From contig NC_081408.1 in the NCBI RefSeq assembly GCF_030272615.1, positions 401,603,889 through 401,667,888 on the forward strand: a stretch of 64,000 bases of DNA. The letters run 5' to 3'. Positions 1-11,627 of the stretch are shown in pieces (the first letter of the stretch is position 1; every line of letters begins with the position of its first letter). Made by a program: the position numbers and the translations under genes. A model generated the notes under the pieces. It saw only the letters and a list, made by a program, of their open reading frames with translations. It was not told the DNA's origin and made no database searches. This stretch comes from Cryptomeria japonica (lineage: Eukaryota > Streptophyta > Pinopsida > Cupressales > Cupressaceae).

Positions 1-819
1 AACAGAAAGATCTTAACTGAGAAGAAAGTTAGGCTGGAAATCCCACCATGTGTCAACTAACCTTTTATTGGTTCATTGCAAGGGTAGCTTAGAAAATCTT
101 TCATTTTGGTGCATTTAAAATAAACCACAAACAATCTACTTTTTGCTTCACAATTGCTATGAAGGATAAAATGAATACCATGTTTTCATGGAGCAATATC
201 TCCATTTAGACTAGAAAATTTTGCAATTGAGGTTAATAAGAATATTGTTTTGCATGTTTGTGAGGTGATAGGTATATGCTCTCCCCTTCAATGGGTGATC
301 AAAAAGTTAGAACCATCTCTTTTATGCTTTCTTACAATTACATGCAAATGGGATAACAGCTTTAGCAGGCCTGCCCTCCTGAGAAGCTCGTAAGGTCGGT
401 GAGAGGGGACTAACCTAAGTGGCAACGGCTAACACCAAGTAATCCAAGCCACTCTAAATAAATGTGTATGTGATAAAAATCATATGCGATGAGTGTTACA
501 TGTTGTCACAAATGGTGTTATGCCTCCCTCAATGCATATACGGTACGTTAAAATCTGTAGAGCGTAACCTCTACAGACTGGGAGACCTCCCTTAACGGAG
601 TGTAAAATGTTGTTTATTGTGACCACTCGAACGAAACCCTTTCTAAACACCTTATAAATTAGAAGCCCAACTGAGTCAGTAACCAGACACTTTTATTCTC
701 ATTAGGCCAAAGTGTTTAAACCTTCCAAAAATCGCCCATGCATATCCAAATTCTTTCCCCGTATCAATAGGATAATCCAAAATCAAAAGAAATCAGGATC
801 AAGAATAAACCCTTCCATC
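1..819. other. Unresolved repeat-derived sequence, no gene
   Basis: I see no coding region here. The stretch 360-640 is moderately GC-rich and reads like structured or untranslated retroelement sequence, with a small inverted pair (CTGTAGAG and CTCTACAG near 556-580). Both the sequence around it and its own lack of reading frames fit an old retrotransposon remnant, but I cannot name the family. Confidence 0.3.
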
Positions 820-1662
820 CTACCCAATTTTTTATCAAGATCCCACTGACCAATAATCTTATGATGATCCCCTCATTCTTTTCTATTCCATTCATAATAA
901 CACCCTTTTATCTCAAGAGCATGATGTTCTTTCAAGTCACATCCAGCATCCACCTCCTAAGAAAGATCATGACATCCCTTCCATACTTCCTAATAATCTC
1001 TTTCCAAGTCAAGATCCCTCTTTCTCTTCATCTCCATGTCATAATCCTCCATGTTCCTCACAAGATTCCCTCTCAAATGAACTTACCATTTATTCTAGTC
1101 TCCCTCATGATCCCAATCCCTCTACACAAGTTGTTCATGAACCCCTTATCAATGAAATCACCAATCCAGATCATACTACATAGGGCAACTTGTCAACAAT
1201 TGTATGTGTGCCATCATCAAATGCCAATGTAGTGACATAATTAAGCATAGCACCAGCTAATAAGATCAATAGCTGGTTGGTTTCATCATCATCTTTAAGT
1301 GCATCAATAAAAATAAGCATAACATCCACTCATGTCACAACTTCAGAACTAAAATTTATTTGCCTCATATACCCGCACTTGAAAGACTAGGGGAAAAAAA
1401 TTTATCACAGCTGAATTGGTTTGAAAATGATGAGGCTATAGCTCAATTCATGGGTACCAGAGTTGGATTTCCCTTTGATGATCCACAAAATCCAAAAACT
1501 GAGAAAATCAGCATTGGAGATACCAAACATGTGCACCTAGCTGAACATCCTATTGAAAAAGACAGGTTCATCCAACTCTTCAAACACAGACCAATGAACT
1601 ACCTACACAAAACTCCTCGACCCTATGAACAACATGCGCCTAAAAAAATATATTATATCTAA
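820..1662 (+). pseudogene. Ty3/gypsy polyprotein remnant (linker upstream of RT)
   Basis: Two open stretches lie close together. The first, about 849-1180, has no ATG. It is open for about 110 codons and rich in Asp, Pro, Ser and His; the ATG-started frame that overlaps it (861-1232) looks like its shadow. The second, 1360-1662, encodes a segment with FDDPQNP followed by EKISIGDTKHVHLAEHPIE and KDRFIQLFK. That resembles the linker just before RT in plant Ty3 elements, where an 'x-IG' strand is followed by a helix ending in 'FI.LL+'. No RT follows on this strand, so it is a fragment. A different retroelement module is possible. Confidence 0.35.
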
Positions 1663-1999
1663 GGGATGGGTTCATTTAAATTTTAGTGTTGCATTTGCAT
1701 ATTTCTTTACTGTATTGCATCACATGTCTCCATTTCAGAGTGCATCATAGTTACTTGCATATCACCAATGCACAATATATAGTTGGACATCATTATTTCT
1801 TTCTCATGTAGTTGCATCAATAAAGAAAGGAGATTATCTGAGTCATTTACCTGTCTGCACTGAAGGGAGAGAAGGTGGTCTCATTTTCTAGATACTTGTT
1901 TATGAAGTCTTTAGGAGGTCTTCGGTCATTTATCTTCAATGTCACCTTGTGATTGAGCTTTATCCATGGTTGAGTAGTGTGTGTGTGAAAAGTGGTAAT

Positions 2000-3214
2000 C
2001 TACAAGTTGTAAGGCACAAACACTTCAATAAATCATTGCATACATGGTTAGATAGATATAATCAATGAATGTAAAAACCATAACAAATTGACCTATTGAC
2101 TTCTAAAAGATGAGAGTATAGACTTGCTCTCATATTTGTCTAAGCAATACCAGTGACTAGACTACACCAAGACGAAGGATTTAATCTATATGAGCACAAA
2201 AATTGAGCTAAATGGATGCAAGATTAAGCTAGATAGATGCATGATTAAGCTAGATATGCAAGATTAAGCTATGAATGCAAGATTAAGCTATGAATGATTA
2301 AACTAAATATGCAAAAAGCTAAGATGTAATAATTTCAAAGCACAATATTCCCAATGACTCTAGAGAAAAAACTACATAATAACAATAAATCTCCAGGTTG
2401 TCTTGAATGAGAGATGAAAGGTTGAATTTATAGAGAATCCAAAGAGAGACCAATGGTCAAGATCGATTAATGATGAGCGGTTGAGATTCCTCAAGAAAAA
2501 GCACAATCCAAGTGAATTGAAATAATTGGATTCTTTGATTCAGTTTCAGAGAAGATTAGATTGAGTTAATCTTGATATAAATTCCAATTAAATTGATTGA
2601 ATGCATTAAGATTATAATTATGAGTTTGCTTTGGAGATAAAATTAGTTGATTCCATGCACTTGAGATAAAATTAGTTGATTCTATGCACATTCCTCTTAT
2701 TTGTTCAAAAAATTTATTAGAAAAAGCCTCTTCAATGCAACTAAACCTCTTTCCTCGAGATTTGCTTTGAAGTTTTAATTTTAGAGAAAATGATTTATTC
2801 AATTTAATTGATTTTCTTTCTTTTTTGAGATTTCTCAAGTTATCTCAAATTTAGAAAAAGAAATATCTCAAGTTGATTTCTTTTCTCACTTTAATTCCTT
2901 TTTGTAAATTAATTCCTTTTGTAAATTAATTCCTTTTTGATGATTTAAATGGCAACTTAATTTATTAATTAAATACACTAAGATATTTAATTAATTAAAT
3001 AGGATAATTGATTAAAATGATTTACTTGGAATGATTAATTAATTAAATATATATTTAATTAATATGGAATGATTTATTTGCCATGTGACATTGATGATTT
3101 AAAAATTAATTAATTAGGTGCTCAAGATTGATTTAATTGCCTTTGGTTAGGACCTTGGTGATGTAGTCGAGATTAGGGGCTCATGGTTTAGATGACCATT
3201 TTTAGGGTATTACA
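2000..3214 (-). mobile_element. 3' LTR of Ty3/gypsy element A (left boundary approximate)
   Basis: Read on the minus strand the LTR begins TGTAATACCCTAAAAATGGT at 3214 and is preceded by a polypurine tract at 3215-3227. A TATA-like CTATAAAT sits at 2425-2434 on the minus strand, where an LTR promoter should be. The U3 part, about 2601-3200, is repeated at 21471-22050 with only scattered changes, and both copies carry the AT-rich TTAATTAATTAAAT stretches. The matching copy is the 5' LTR of the same element, later broken by elements B and C. I could not fix the left end because no second copy of the R-U5 part is recognisable. Confidence 0.65.
2215..2335. repeat. Short tandem array of ATGCAAGATTAAGCTA units
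   Basis: Four to five degenerate copies of a unit near ATGCAAGATTAAGCTA occur head to tail, some with an added GATAG. The array lies in the transcribed (R-U5) part of the element A LTR. Confidence 0.6.
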
Positions 3215-3227
3215 TTTTCCCCTCTTT
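3215..3227 (-). other. Polypurine tract of element A
   Basis: The minus strand reads AAAGAGGGGAAAA directly before the LTR start TGTAATACC. This is the expected position and composition of the plus-strand primer of an LTR retrotransposon. Confidence 0.75.
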
Positions 3228-5335
3228 GAATTGATGTGCGAGCAATGCATTGATTCAAAGAATAGTTGATGTTGAAGAGATATCACTTCTGAACGTGATG
3301 GATCACAAACTAATGAAGAGCAAGATGTTCAGCTTGATTTGAAATGATGAAACTGAACAGATTGATTAAAGCGATACCGATCCTGAACTTGATTGAACTA
3401 GGACCGATGAAGAGCGAGATACCATTCTTAAACTTGATGGATCAAGAAACGAGCATTGATCTAGAACTTGATTGAATTAGAATTGGTTGAGCGAAGAGAT
3501 AAAACCGATTCCGAACTTGATTGAACAAGAACCGATTAGTGAAACAAAATGTCCATCTTGATTTGATGCGATGAAACTGAACACCTATTTGAAGTTTGAT
3601 TCAGAGGAGGACAAAATTAATATTCCCCTAGAGATTGTTTTTATTTGACACTTGATATGATGCGATGTAGTTAAGATGCCCCTAGTATCAAGGTTTTAGT
3701 TGATTTGATTTGATTGATATACGATTAATATTTGATTGAAAAGATTTTTTGCTCCACTTTAGATGAAGATTTGAAAAATTTATTGAGTTTTTCAATGATG
3801 TAATCACTGATAATGTTGATGTAATGAGTATGCACCCTCGGGAGCGAAATCGAAAGATAGTGAGATCACAGTGATTTTAGACAATTTTAATAAAATGATT
3901 TAGCGATGATAATCTGAGAACGAAGATTAATTTGAGAATTAAATTGAGATCAGAATTTATTCAAAAATTATTTGAGCGCAAAATGATGTAAAGATTGACG
4001 CGAAGATGAAAGTGCCAAGTGGTCAACATTGTGAAAATTTGACTAGAAAATTGACGTTAGATTTCAATTTCAATCTCGAAATTAGCAAAGAAATGATGAT
4101 TGTTTCAAATTCAGACTCTTATTCAAAGGATGAAGAGAATAATATTATCATATTGAAATCACTGTAAATGCAAAACATAGTATGAATGCATGATTTGCAG
4201 AATGCATGTGGAGACAATGAATTTTTGATATGACCTATGTTAATGCACTATGCATGATAAAGATGCATTTCCTTTTCTAACAAGGATGACTGTGTTTGTT
4301 TAGCATTTTGTAATATACCAATTGAATTGGAGGTACAAAACATTTCATATATAAGCGGTCAATTGATCCTTAAGGTCCCTTGGAACATCCAAATTAACAC
4401 ACTTACTAACTAGGATTTACAAATGGAGACAAGGAAAACTTCCCCATTGATTCTTGAAACTTTGATCTTCTTTTGCTCATGTGAGTGCAAATGAGTTAAT
4501 TCCTACTCTTGTGTTCAGTAAAGATCCTTAGCATCCTATATGACTAGCTACGTGGATTACTCTAACTTCAAAAGCATCCTGAATAGAGCCTCGCTGCCAG
4601 CAAGCTTTTAGAGCTTCGACGAGGTTATAGACTGTAATCTCTTGAATATTGCTCTATTGCTAGTAGGCGTTCATAGCCCTGATGGATTTACTCATGTGTT
4701 CCCATAGCCAAGATTTTTGTCGCATATGTATGCATGATATTTCAGTTAAATATCATTGCTATTTTGCCTTGAGATGAATATTTGGCATAACACTTTTTCT
4801 TTTTTCTTTGTCTTGCCTTGACTTGTAAGTAATGAAACCTACTTGGGTGTAAAAATTACAGTGGCGCTGAAGTAGAATTTTAGATTTTTCACTAGTCATA
4901 TGATCAACTAGGTGTCTAGAATGAATTAGAGACCTTGTTAATGTGTTTGAGATATAGCAATTGATAGATTTTGGGTTAACAAGTTTCAAATAGTGAAATC
5001 ACTACCCAACCATAAGTAAAGCGTCGTCACGGGGTGATGTTGAAAATGAATGACCTTAGGTTCTCAAAGACTTCATGTTTGAATATCTAAGAAAGGAGGC
5101 GACCCTTATTTGTCTTGAATGCAAACAAATGATAAACTTGGACAATTGCCTTGTTTTATTAATGTTGCTATATGCAAATGCATAAATTTCGTGGATGTGA
5201 TGCATTAAAAAAAAAGAAACTATATGCGATGTAGTGCTTTGAATAAAATGATATGCAATGCAAAAAAAAAAAAGTTTATTTGTGTTTTTGTTTTTATTTT
5301 TTATTTTTGACTTTTTAGCTGTACAGGTTGCTAGA
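3228..5335 (-). other. Long 3' non-coding region of element A
   Basis: About 2.1 kb between the end of pol and the polypurine tract, with no reading frame that looks real on either strand. A repeated motif close to 'gaacttgattgaac.ag.accgat' recurs between about 3290 and 3560, giving a loosely periodic A/G-rich tract. Long non-coding regions between pol and the 3' LTR are usual for Tat and Athila elements. The short frame at 4759-4989 shows no domain. Confidence 0.5.
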
Positions 5336-5339
5336 GCAG

Positions 5340-6660
5340 AGAATGTTAAGTGTGGAATTTATTCAAGTGGATAGTGTTGATCGGTTCACGGACTGTTCTC
5401 CTTCTGGTGTTGAGAGTTGATAAGCGCCAAAGCCAAAGACTGCAGTAACAATGTAGGGACCCAACAGTTGGGTTCAAACTTCCCTTTTTCTTCTCGAAAC
5501 TATTGATTTTTAGTATTCTCTCTCAAAACAAGGTCACCAACCTGAAATTCTCTTTGTTGAACTTTCTTATTATAACCTCTATATATTATCTTTTGGTAAG
5601 CTCTGAGATGATCAAAAGCCACTTGTCGACGTTCTTCCAGCAACTCAAGTTCTTGCAATCTAGATATTTTGTGATCTTCATTAGTAATAAGACCTTGCAA
5701 GGAAACTCTCAAAGAAAGAATTTCCACCTCAATAGGCAAAGACTTCTTTGACCCCATATACCAAAGAAAAAGTTGTAGCCCCAGTAGGTGTTTTGATGCT
5801 TGTTCTATAAGCCCATAGCAACAGATTCAGCTGCAGATGCCAATCCTTCCCAGATTTGTTGACCGTTATGTGCAAGATAGTTAACAGAGTTTTGTTAGAT
5901 GCTTCGACTTTTCCATTACCTTGAGGGTAATATATATAAGACCAATGCTATTTCATTTTTAACTTTGTCACAAAGCTCATATATATCTTTGTTATTGAAT
6001 TGTCCTCCATTGTCAGTCACAATTGAAGAAGGGATTCCATACCTGCAGATGATATGGTTAAGAATGAACATAGCCACTTGTTTGTCGGTTGCTTTGATTA
6101 ACGGAACTACTTCAACCCACTTAGTGAAGTACTCAGTGGAAGTTATGATGAACTTGTGTCCATTAGATGATGCAGGATAGATTTGGCCAACGAGGTCAAA
6201 CGCCCATTGCCGAAAAGGCTAATGTGTGATAAAAAGGTATTAGTTCCCTTGCTGGAGCATGTATGAAATTCCCATGTAGTTGGAATTTCTCACAAGTTTT
6301 ATCAAATTTTACAGCATCGTTTTCCATATTTGGCCAGTAATAACCATCTCTTAACAGTTTTCGAGCTAGAGTTAGACCGTTTGAGTGAGATCCACAAATA
6401 CCTTCATGAACTTCAGAAAACACACGTTGGGATTCTTCAAGTTCTAGACACCTAAGAAAAGTACTATCCAAACCTTGCCTATATAAATCATTAGCAATGA
6501 TGACATACTGTGAAGCATTTCGAATCAGGTTTCTTTTCTCATTACGGGTAAGGTTATCAGGGATAATTTGGTCGCGTAAGTAAGAGTAGATATGGCTATA
6601 GCGAGATGAGTCATGTCCAACGATAGAACAGACCATCTGAGACTCAGGGGAATCATAAGA
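5340..6660 (-). pseudogene. Integrase of Ty3/gypsy element A (broken)
   Basis: Read on the minus strand, this is the integrase end of pol. The HHCC zinc region is at about 6430-6290 (VHEGICGSH, GYYWP, then CEKFQ, where the last Cys of CxxC is Phe). The core follows at about 6190-5800 with KWVEVVP-like sequence, IVTDNGGQFNNKDI (second catalytic Asp) and then, in another frame, GNGKVEASNKT (catalytic Glu). The C-terminal part, 5757-5500, ends REFQVGDLVLREN, the usual end of the integrase, and a decayed tail runs to about 5340. At least two frameshifts and several stops interrupt it, so it is not functional. It joins the archaeal-type RNase H upstream without a gap. Confidence 0.85.
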
Positions 6661-6689
6661 AAGATAATTTAGCTCTTCCACCAGGAACT

Positions 6690-7125
6690 CATAGCGGAAC
6701 TCAGATTCTTTTAGTTGTGGTATAGATGCCAATGTAGCCATAGAATCTGCTGCTCTGTTTGCTGATCTAGGAATCTATTGAAATGATACAAAGACAAAGT
6801 CTTTCTTAAGGTCATCAACCATTATTTTATAGGGCATCATTTTTTCATCTCGAGTTTGATTATATCATTGATCTGGTTGATTATCAGTTGGGAATCTCCA
6901 TAGATGTATAGCTCAACAAATTTCCATTCAATAGCTAGCTTGATTCCATTTACCAAGGCTTCGTATTCTGCAATATTGTTTGTATAAGGAAAGAGGATCT
7001 TGTATACCTTTGGAATTGAGTATCTCTAAGGAGTGATAAAAATGATTCCAGCACCAGAACCTTGTTGAGTAAAAGATCCATCAAAGAACATTTTCCAGGA
7101 TCGCTGAGTAAGATGCATTATGGAT
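6690..7125 (-). pseudogene. Archaeal-type RNase H domain (aRNH) of element A
   Basis: On the minus strand the segment reads FTQQGSGAGIIF, then a TAG stop, then NNIAEYEALVNGIKLAIEW, ELYIYGDSQLIINQI and, after a frameshift, IPRSANRAADSMATLASI. These are the Glu (AEYEAL), the Asp (YGDS) and the final Asp (AAD) of an RNase H fold of the second type found in Tat-lineage Ty3 elements. Its place, after the degenerate RNase H and before integrase, is the classical dual-RNase-H order. One in-frame stop and a frameshift show it is dead. Confidence 0.8.
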
Positions 7126-7238
7126 TCATCTGAAAATTCTATGTGCAAAGGTTGATTGTCTTCAAGCGGAACATCAACAAGTCGATTTGCTATGACTTTC
7201 CCTTTGATAGCTTTGTGTTCTACATACTCAATTTCAAA

Positions 7239-7640
7239 TTATGTGAGTATCATAACCCATTTAGCCAATCTCCTTGTAAGTGTTGCTTTGCTTAGAAGAT
7301 ACTTTAGAGGATCAATCTTATCCACCAGTTTAATAGAATGTGCTAGCATGCAATGTCTTAATTTTTGTGATGCAAAGACCAATGTCAAACAAGCTTTCTC
7401 AATGATAGTGTAGTTCATCTCATAGGACACCAACATCCTGTTGATATAGTATAAAGCTCTTTCCTTTTTGTTCTCATCCCGTTGAGCCAAAAGTGCCCCT
7501 AGTGATGTGTTGGTAGATGATATATAAAGAATCAAAGGCTTGCCTTAAATTGGTGGAATCAAGATAGGTGGATTAGTAAGATACTCCTTGATCTATTTCA
7601 GATGTTGTTTACATTTTGCATCCCAGTTGTATGTAACCCC
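7239..7640 (-). pseudogene. Degenerate Ty3 RNase H (connection-like domain) of element A
   Basis: The frame carries LILYISSTNTSLGALLAQRD and IEKACLTLVFASQKLRHC, followed by a KYLLSKATLTRRLAKW segment. This is the ordinary Ty3 RNase H fold placed right after RT, but the catalytic Asp of the usual Y-T-D-A-S is replaced (YISS) and the EKE motif reads EKA. Loss of these residues is expected in dual-RNase-H elements, where the original domain becomes a structural connection and the archaeal-type copy does the cutting. So the missing residues may predate the decay of this copy. Confidence 0.8.
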
Positions 7641-7682
7641 TTTGCATAATACTTTTGTGAATGGTTGAGCCTCATCTGCTAG

Positions 7683-8570
7683 CTAAGAAATGAAGCATCT
7701 TATTGATTGGAGCTGCCCTTGTAGAGTCCTTATTTGACTGACATTCTTTGGAGGTGGCATTTTCATTATAGCTTCAACTTTTTTCGGATCCACTTCAATC
7801 CCTTTTGTAGAAACAATGTATCCTAGGAGTTTGCTAGATGTAACTCCAAATGCACATATCTTAGGATTTAGTCTGAGTTTAAATTTTTCCATCCTGTCTA
7901 AGATTAGACCCAATTCTGAGAGATGTGTTGACCTTTTCATAGATTTGAGTAAGGTATCATTGACATAGTCTTCAATGTTTTTGTGGATCATGTCATGAAA
8001 GATTGTAGTTGCAACTCTTTGATAGGTAGCACCCGCATTCTTTAAGCCAAAGGGCATAATATTCCAGCAGAAAGTTCCCCAGGCACAGGTGAACGTTGTT
8101 TTCTCTTGATCCTCAGGTGCAATTTTGATTTGATTGTATCCGGAAAAACCATCCATCAGAGAGTACATTTCATAGCCAGCAGTCATGTCCAGTATCATGT
8201 CTATGTTAGCCAGTGGAAAATCATCTTTTGGACATGCTTTGCTTAAGTCTCTAAAATTTGTGCAAACACGTATTGATTTTTTAGGTTTGGAAACAGGTAC
8301 AATATTATATATCCACTCAACATAATCAATTCCTCCTACGAATCCTATTTTTAGTAATTTTTCTAGATCAACCTTAACAAGTAATGCAACATGAGGATGC
8401 ATTTTTCGGAGATTTTCCTTGACAGGTTTGACTCCAAGAGCGATAGAAATATGATGCATTATGAGGTCTGGATCCAAACCCGACATATTAGCATATGTCC
8501 ATGCAAAATTGATATTTTTCTCCGTGAAGAAATTAGCAATTTCTTTCAGTTCTTCTGCTGATAGGGATTG
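7683..8570 (-). pseudogene. Reverse transcriptase of Ty3/gypsy element A
   Basis: The open frame 8486-7683 gives an almost complete RT: NIVPVSKPKKSIRVCTNFRD, LANIDMILD, YSLMDGFSGYNQIKIAPED (first catalytic Asp), TFCWNIMPFGLKNAGATYQR, then IEDYVNDTLLKS, where the YVDD box reads YVND, and FGVTSSKLLGYIVS and RTLQGQLQSIR. Upstream codons add WTYANMSGLDPDL, the usual RT entry. Because one of the paired Asp residues is Asn (a G-to-A change), the enzyme would be inactive even if translated. The frame is otherwise open over 267 codons. Confidence 0.93.
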
Positions 8571-8597
8571 AGCTACATGTATTATATGTTGAGTTTC

Positions 8598-10508
8598 TTA
8601 TGTTCTGATGTTCATCAGTTGTGTAGGTTCAATCAACACTGATGATCTCTCTTGAAAGTTATCAAGCAAAATATCAAGTATCTCACCTTCAGATGCCTCA
8701 AAGAGGTTTTCACCGTTAGGTACGTCTTTTATTTTTACTATTTTCAATTCTGACACCGCCACAGTGTGGTTTTCACCATCAGAACACTTATTTTTCTTTT
8801 TCTGATTTTTGAGACTAAGATACTTCACATCTTCTTTTGTCAGTTCTCACTTTGTTCACTAGTAGAAGAGTTCATGTATTTAACTGCATTAAGATAGCAT
8901 GCTAAAGTATAGTCATTGGCAAAAGTAGGTATATCTATGGGTTGATCTTTTAAAGTATGGTCAATAAGCTCGGGGTGTACCAGGGATAAAGATTCAATGG
9001 GTTCAAGGGAATTCACAGTATTGTCATCACAACCTTAGACCAACAAGTTGAGTTCTAGAAGACTACCTTGCGTAAGCGTCTCAAGACCAGGAAGAGTTAC
9101 AACATGATTATCAAAGTTTACGTTAGCATTTAGAGAATCTAACCTAGCAGACCTACCACTAGTACCTTCTTCTACTTTAGATTGGACTAGGTATTATGGT
9201 TCAACAGCAACAGGTTCTTCAGACAGAGTTTTGACATTCATGACAAAGTAGTCATATTTTGGTGTCGAATAGGTAATGTCATAAATAGATCTTATTTTAG
9301 AGTGATCAGAATCCGAAGATGAAGAATCTGACTCCTCTTCAAGTGGCTCAGTGAAAGCATGTATAGTATTAATATCAACATCTTTTATTTTGCAAGTTCC
9401 TTCTTGTTCTGGTTCAATGATTACTTGTAGTTGACGTACCTTCTCACATAGCCTTGATGACTCTATTAGTCTTTGTCTTCTTTCCCATTCAACTTCCTTT
9501 GGAATGATGACTAGTCCTACTTTTCTACCCTCCAATTCTTCATTTGTATTCCCATATCTAATTTTATTTATCTCATTAGACGGAGATACAGTAGGTGAGG
9601 AATTTTCCCGTGCTTTTTCTTCTTTCAACTATTGCTCATAATCTTCCTATCTTTTTAGTCTAATTTCCTCTATTTCTCGTTGAGCTTCAAGCGTATTATC
9701 TCTTGTGTTTCATCTATGATATCATTAGGTTCTTCAGGAGTTTCTTCGGTAGATGAATCTGATAGAGGCTTTGGACCCCATTCATACTCATTTGATTCTA
9801 TTTTTGAATCCTCTTCTTGCATTATTCATGTATATGTGACGAGAATGTTTAATGGTGCAACCATTTCTTTAATTCCTTCCACCTCTTCTCTCACATCTTC
9901 TAGGATTTATACTTCTTGTAGTGTTACTGCTGATACATTTAGAACTTGATTATAAGTTGTTGCTTCTCTCTTGATTGCCAGTTCTTCTTGTTCTTTCTCA
10001 TACTCTTCCTAAGTTTTCCAAGTGTTTACTTCCTGGGATGTTTGATGTAGTATCTTTTTCCTCCACCTAGGTTGTTGATGAGAAGTGTGTTTTTTATTTG
10101 ATGACTCCTCTAGATTGTATCCAAGTCCAGTTTTGTCATTTGTAGACTTGGTTTGTAGCTTGATGGGTTCGATAATTCCTTCTTGACACTTTCCCAAACT
10201 GATAGCCTTTACCATATTGTTTAGGAGAAATTTCACAATGTTGCACTTCCCTATCTTCATTTTCCCCTTTGTAAAGTCATTCGAGAACAGCTGCCTCTTC
10301 TATTTCATTTGCAAGAAGAAGAGGATTGCAAAAAAGTACCATCATAGATGATTTTTGTCGTTGAATTTTGTGGCTTCATAGCTTCAAATGGTTTTCTAGA
10401 CTTGCTTGGTGCTGGAGGAAGATTCATTACTGAAAGTACAGGTTCTATCTTGCATCCATCCATGCTAGTACCCGTAACTTTCAGTTTCTTTTCTAAGTCT
10501 TTCATCAA
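8598..10508 (-). pseudogene. Decayed PR-RT linker of element A
   Basis: Several short frames on the minus strand (10508-10305, 10260-10009, 9628-9194, 8828-8598) are acidic, Lys/Ser-rich and without a catalytic motif. They sit between protease and RT, where Tat elements carry a long poorly conserved linker. The plus-strand frames here have no plausible composition and are treated as shadows. Confidence 0.55.
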
Positions 10509-10568
10509 AGTTTTTGAACTCTCAACTATAGAGGTTGCTCTGTTATGAGGAAAAAGGGTATCAACACA

Positions 10569-10960
10569 CTATTTTAAAGCATTACAGGTGTAGCTTGTAT
10601 CAGCAGGAACACTGACTTCAAATCCATTGTAGGGAAATTTCAAGCATTGATGGTATGTAGATGGCACTGCTTGCATTTCATGAATCCATGGTCTACCTAG
10701 AAAGATGTTGTAGGATAAGGGAAGGTCAACCACTTGACAAATAGCATCTCTTTCCACAAGTCTCACCCTGATTGGTAATAGTACCAGACCTTTAGAGGCT
10801 CTTTCTTCTTCATCATAAGCTTTAATTGTTATTTTCTTTGTTGGATCAATGACATTCTCAGTAAATCTCAACTGTATTAGTAAATTGTAGGTACAAATAT
10901 TCAACCCAGTGCCTTCATCTATCAAAACACATTTGACTCAATGTTTATGGATCATAGCTT
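10569..10960 (-). pseudogene. Retropepsin-type protease of element A
   Basis: The frame reads IDEGTGLNICTYNLLIQL, KKITIKAYDEEERASKG, VVDLPLSYNIFLGRPWIHEM, AVPSTYHQCLKFPYNG. The last two are very typical of plant Ty3 proteases (a flap-like strand, then 'LGRPWIH.M.AVPS..HQ.LKFP'). The active-site Asp is present but the next residues are E-G rather than S-G. Upstream is a conserved linker including TPAQISIFELLKISSAHREI at about 11180-11100. Stops separate the two, so it is a remnant. Confidence 0.85.
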
Positions 10961-10964
10961 CAAT

Positions 10965-11613
10965 AAGCAATGGTTGTTTATGTGGATGATTCAGGGAATT
11001 GTCATCATCTTCAGAGAAAGTTAGGTAGTGATGTGAAGTTAGGTGACCCACCATAGATTGAAACAGATCCAAATCTAATTCTTTAGGGACATTAGTAGTC
11101 AGCAAATCTTTATCTAGGATCTCTCTATGAGCAGAAGAGATCTTAAGCAGTTCAAAAATTGAGATTTGAGCGGGAGTTTATTTTAATTGTTCAACAATGT
11201 TGTAACCAGAAGAAGATGATGAAGCTAGCTGTTCAGATTTAGTCTTGATCGTATCTGGTTATTTTTTTGAAGAAGTCAGTAGGTTTGATGATGTCTGATC
11301 AGGAGATGAGGAACTAGCTCCTTTATGAGAGACTTTTTTTAGCACAGGTCATGACATTCGCAGTTCATGGTTTGTTTTGCTTATCTTTGACTGTGATCAC
11401 ATTGCAATTTTCAGATTGGGAAGGTTCAATCATGTTGATCACATTATCATTGTTGGTATAGGTGTAATTGATTTTGGCACCTCCCTTGGATTTTAAGGAA
11501 CCGCTCTGCTCATAGTAGGTAAGGGATATGTGATAGCTTTGTGATCAGCATTGGTTGCATAATTTCCAACAATAATTTTGCCAGCATTGATAAGGTCTTG
11601 AATCTCGTGTTTT
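10965..11613 (-). pseudogene. Gag C-terminal region and gag-PR linker of element A
   Basis: After the LINE insertion the gag frame resumes with NYMKLKHEIQDLINAG at about 11627-11575. It continues through several stops to the conserved YNIVEQLK.TPAQIS segment before the protease. The same segment is present in element B at 15295-15400, which places both in one lineage. The reading across the inserted LINE is continuous, with EGHTTN on one side and NYMKLKHE on the other. Confidence 0.7.
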
Positions 11614-11627
11614 AGTTTCATGTAGTT
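11614..11627. repeat. Target-site duplication of LINE copy 2 (left)
   Basis: AGTTTCATGTAGTT here is repeated exactly at 12461-12474. Removing one copy plus the intervening 833 bases restores the element A gag reading frame. Confidence 0.9.

Noticed and set aside
861-1232. 123-codon plus-strand frame starting MMIPSFFSI
   Set aside because: A better frame without ATG overlaps it, with hydrophilic, retroelement-like composition. The 123-codon frame is its hydrophobic shadow.
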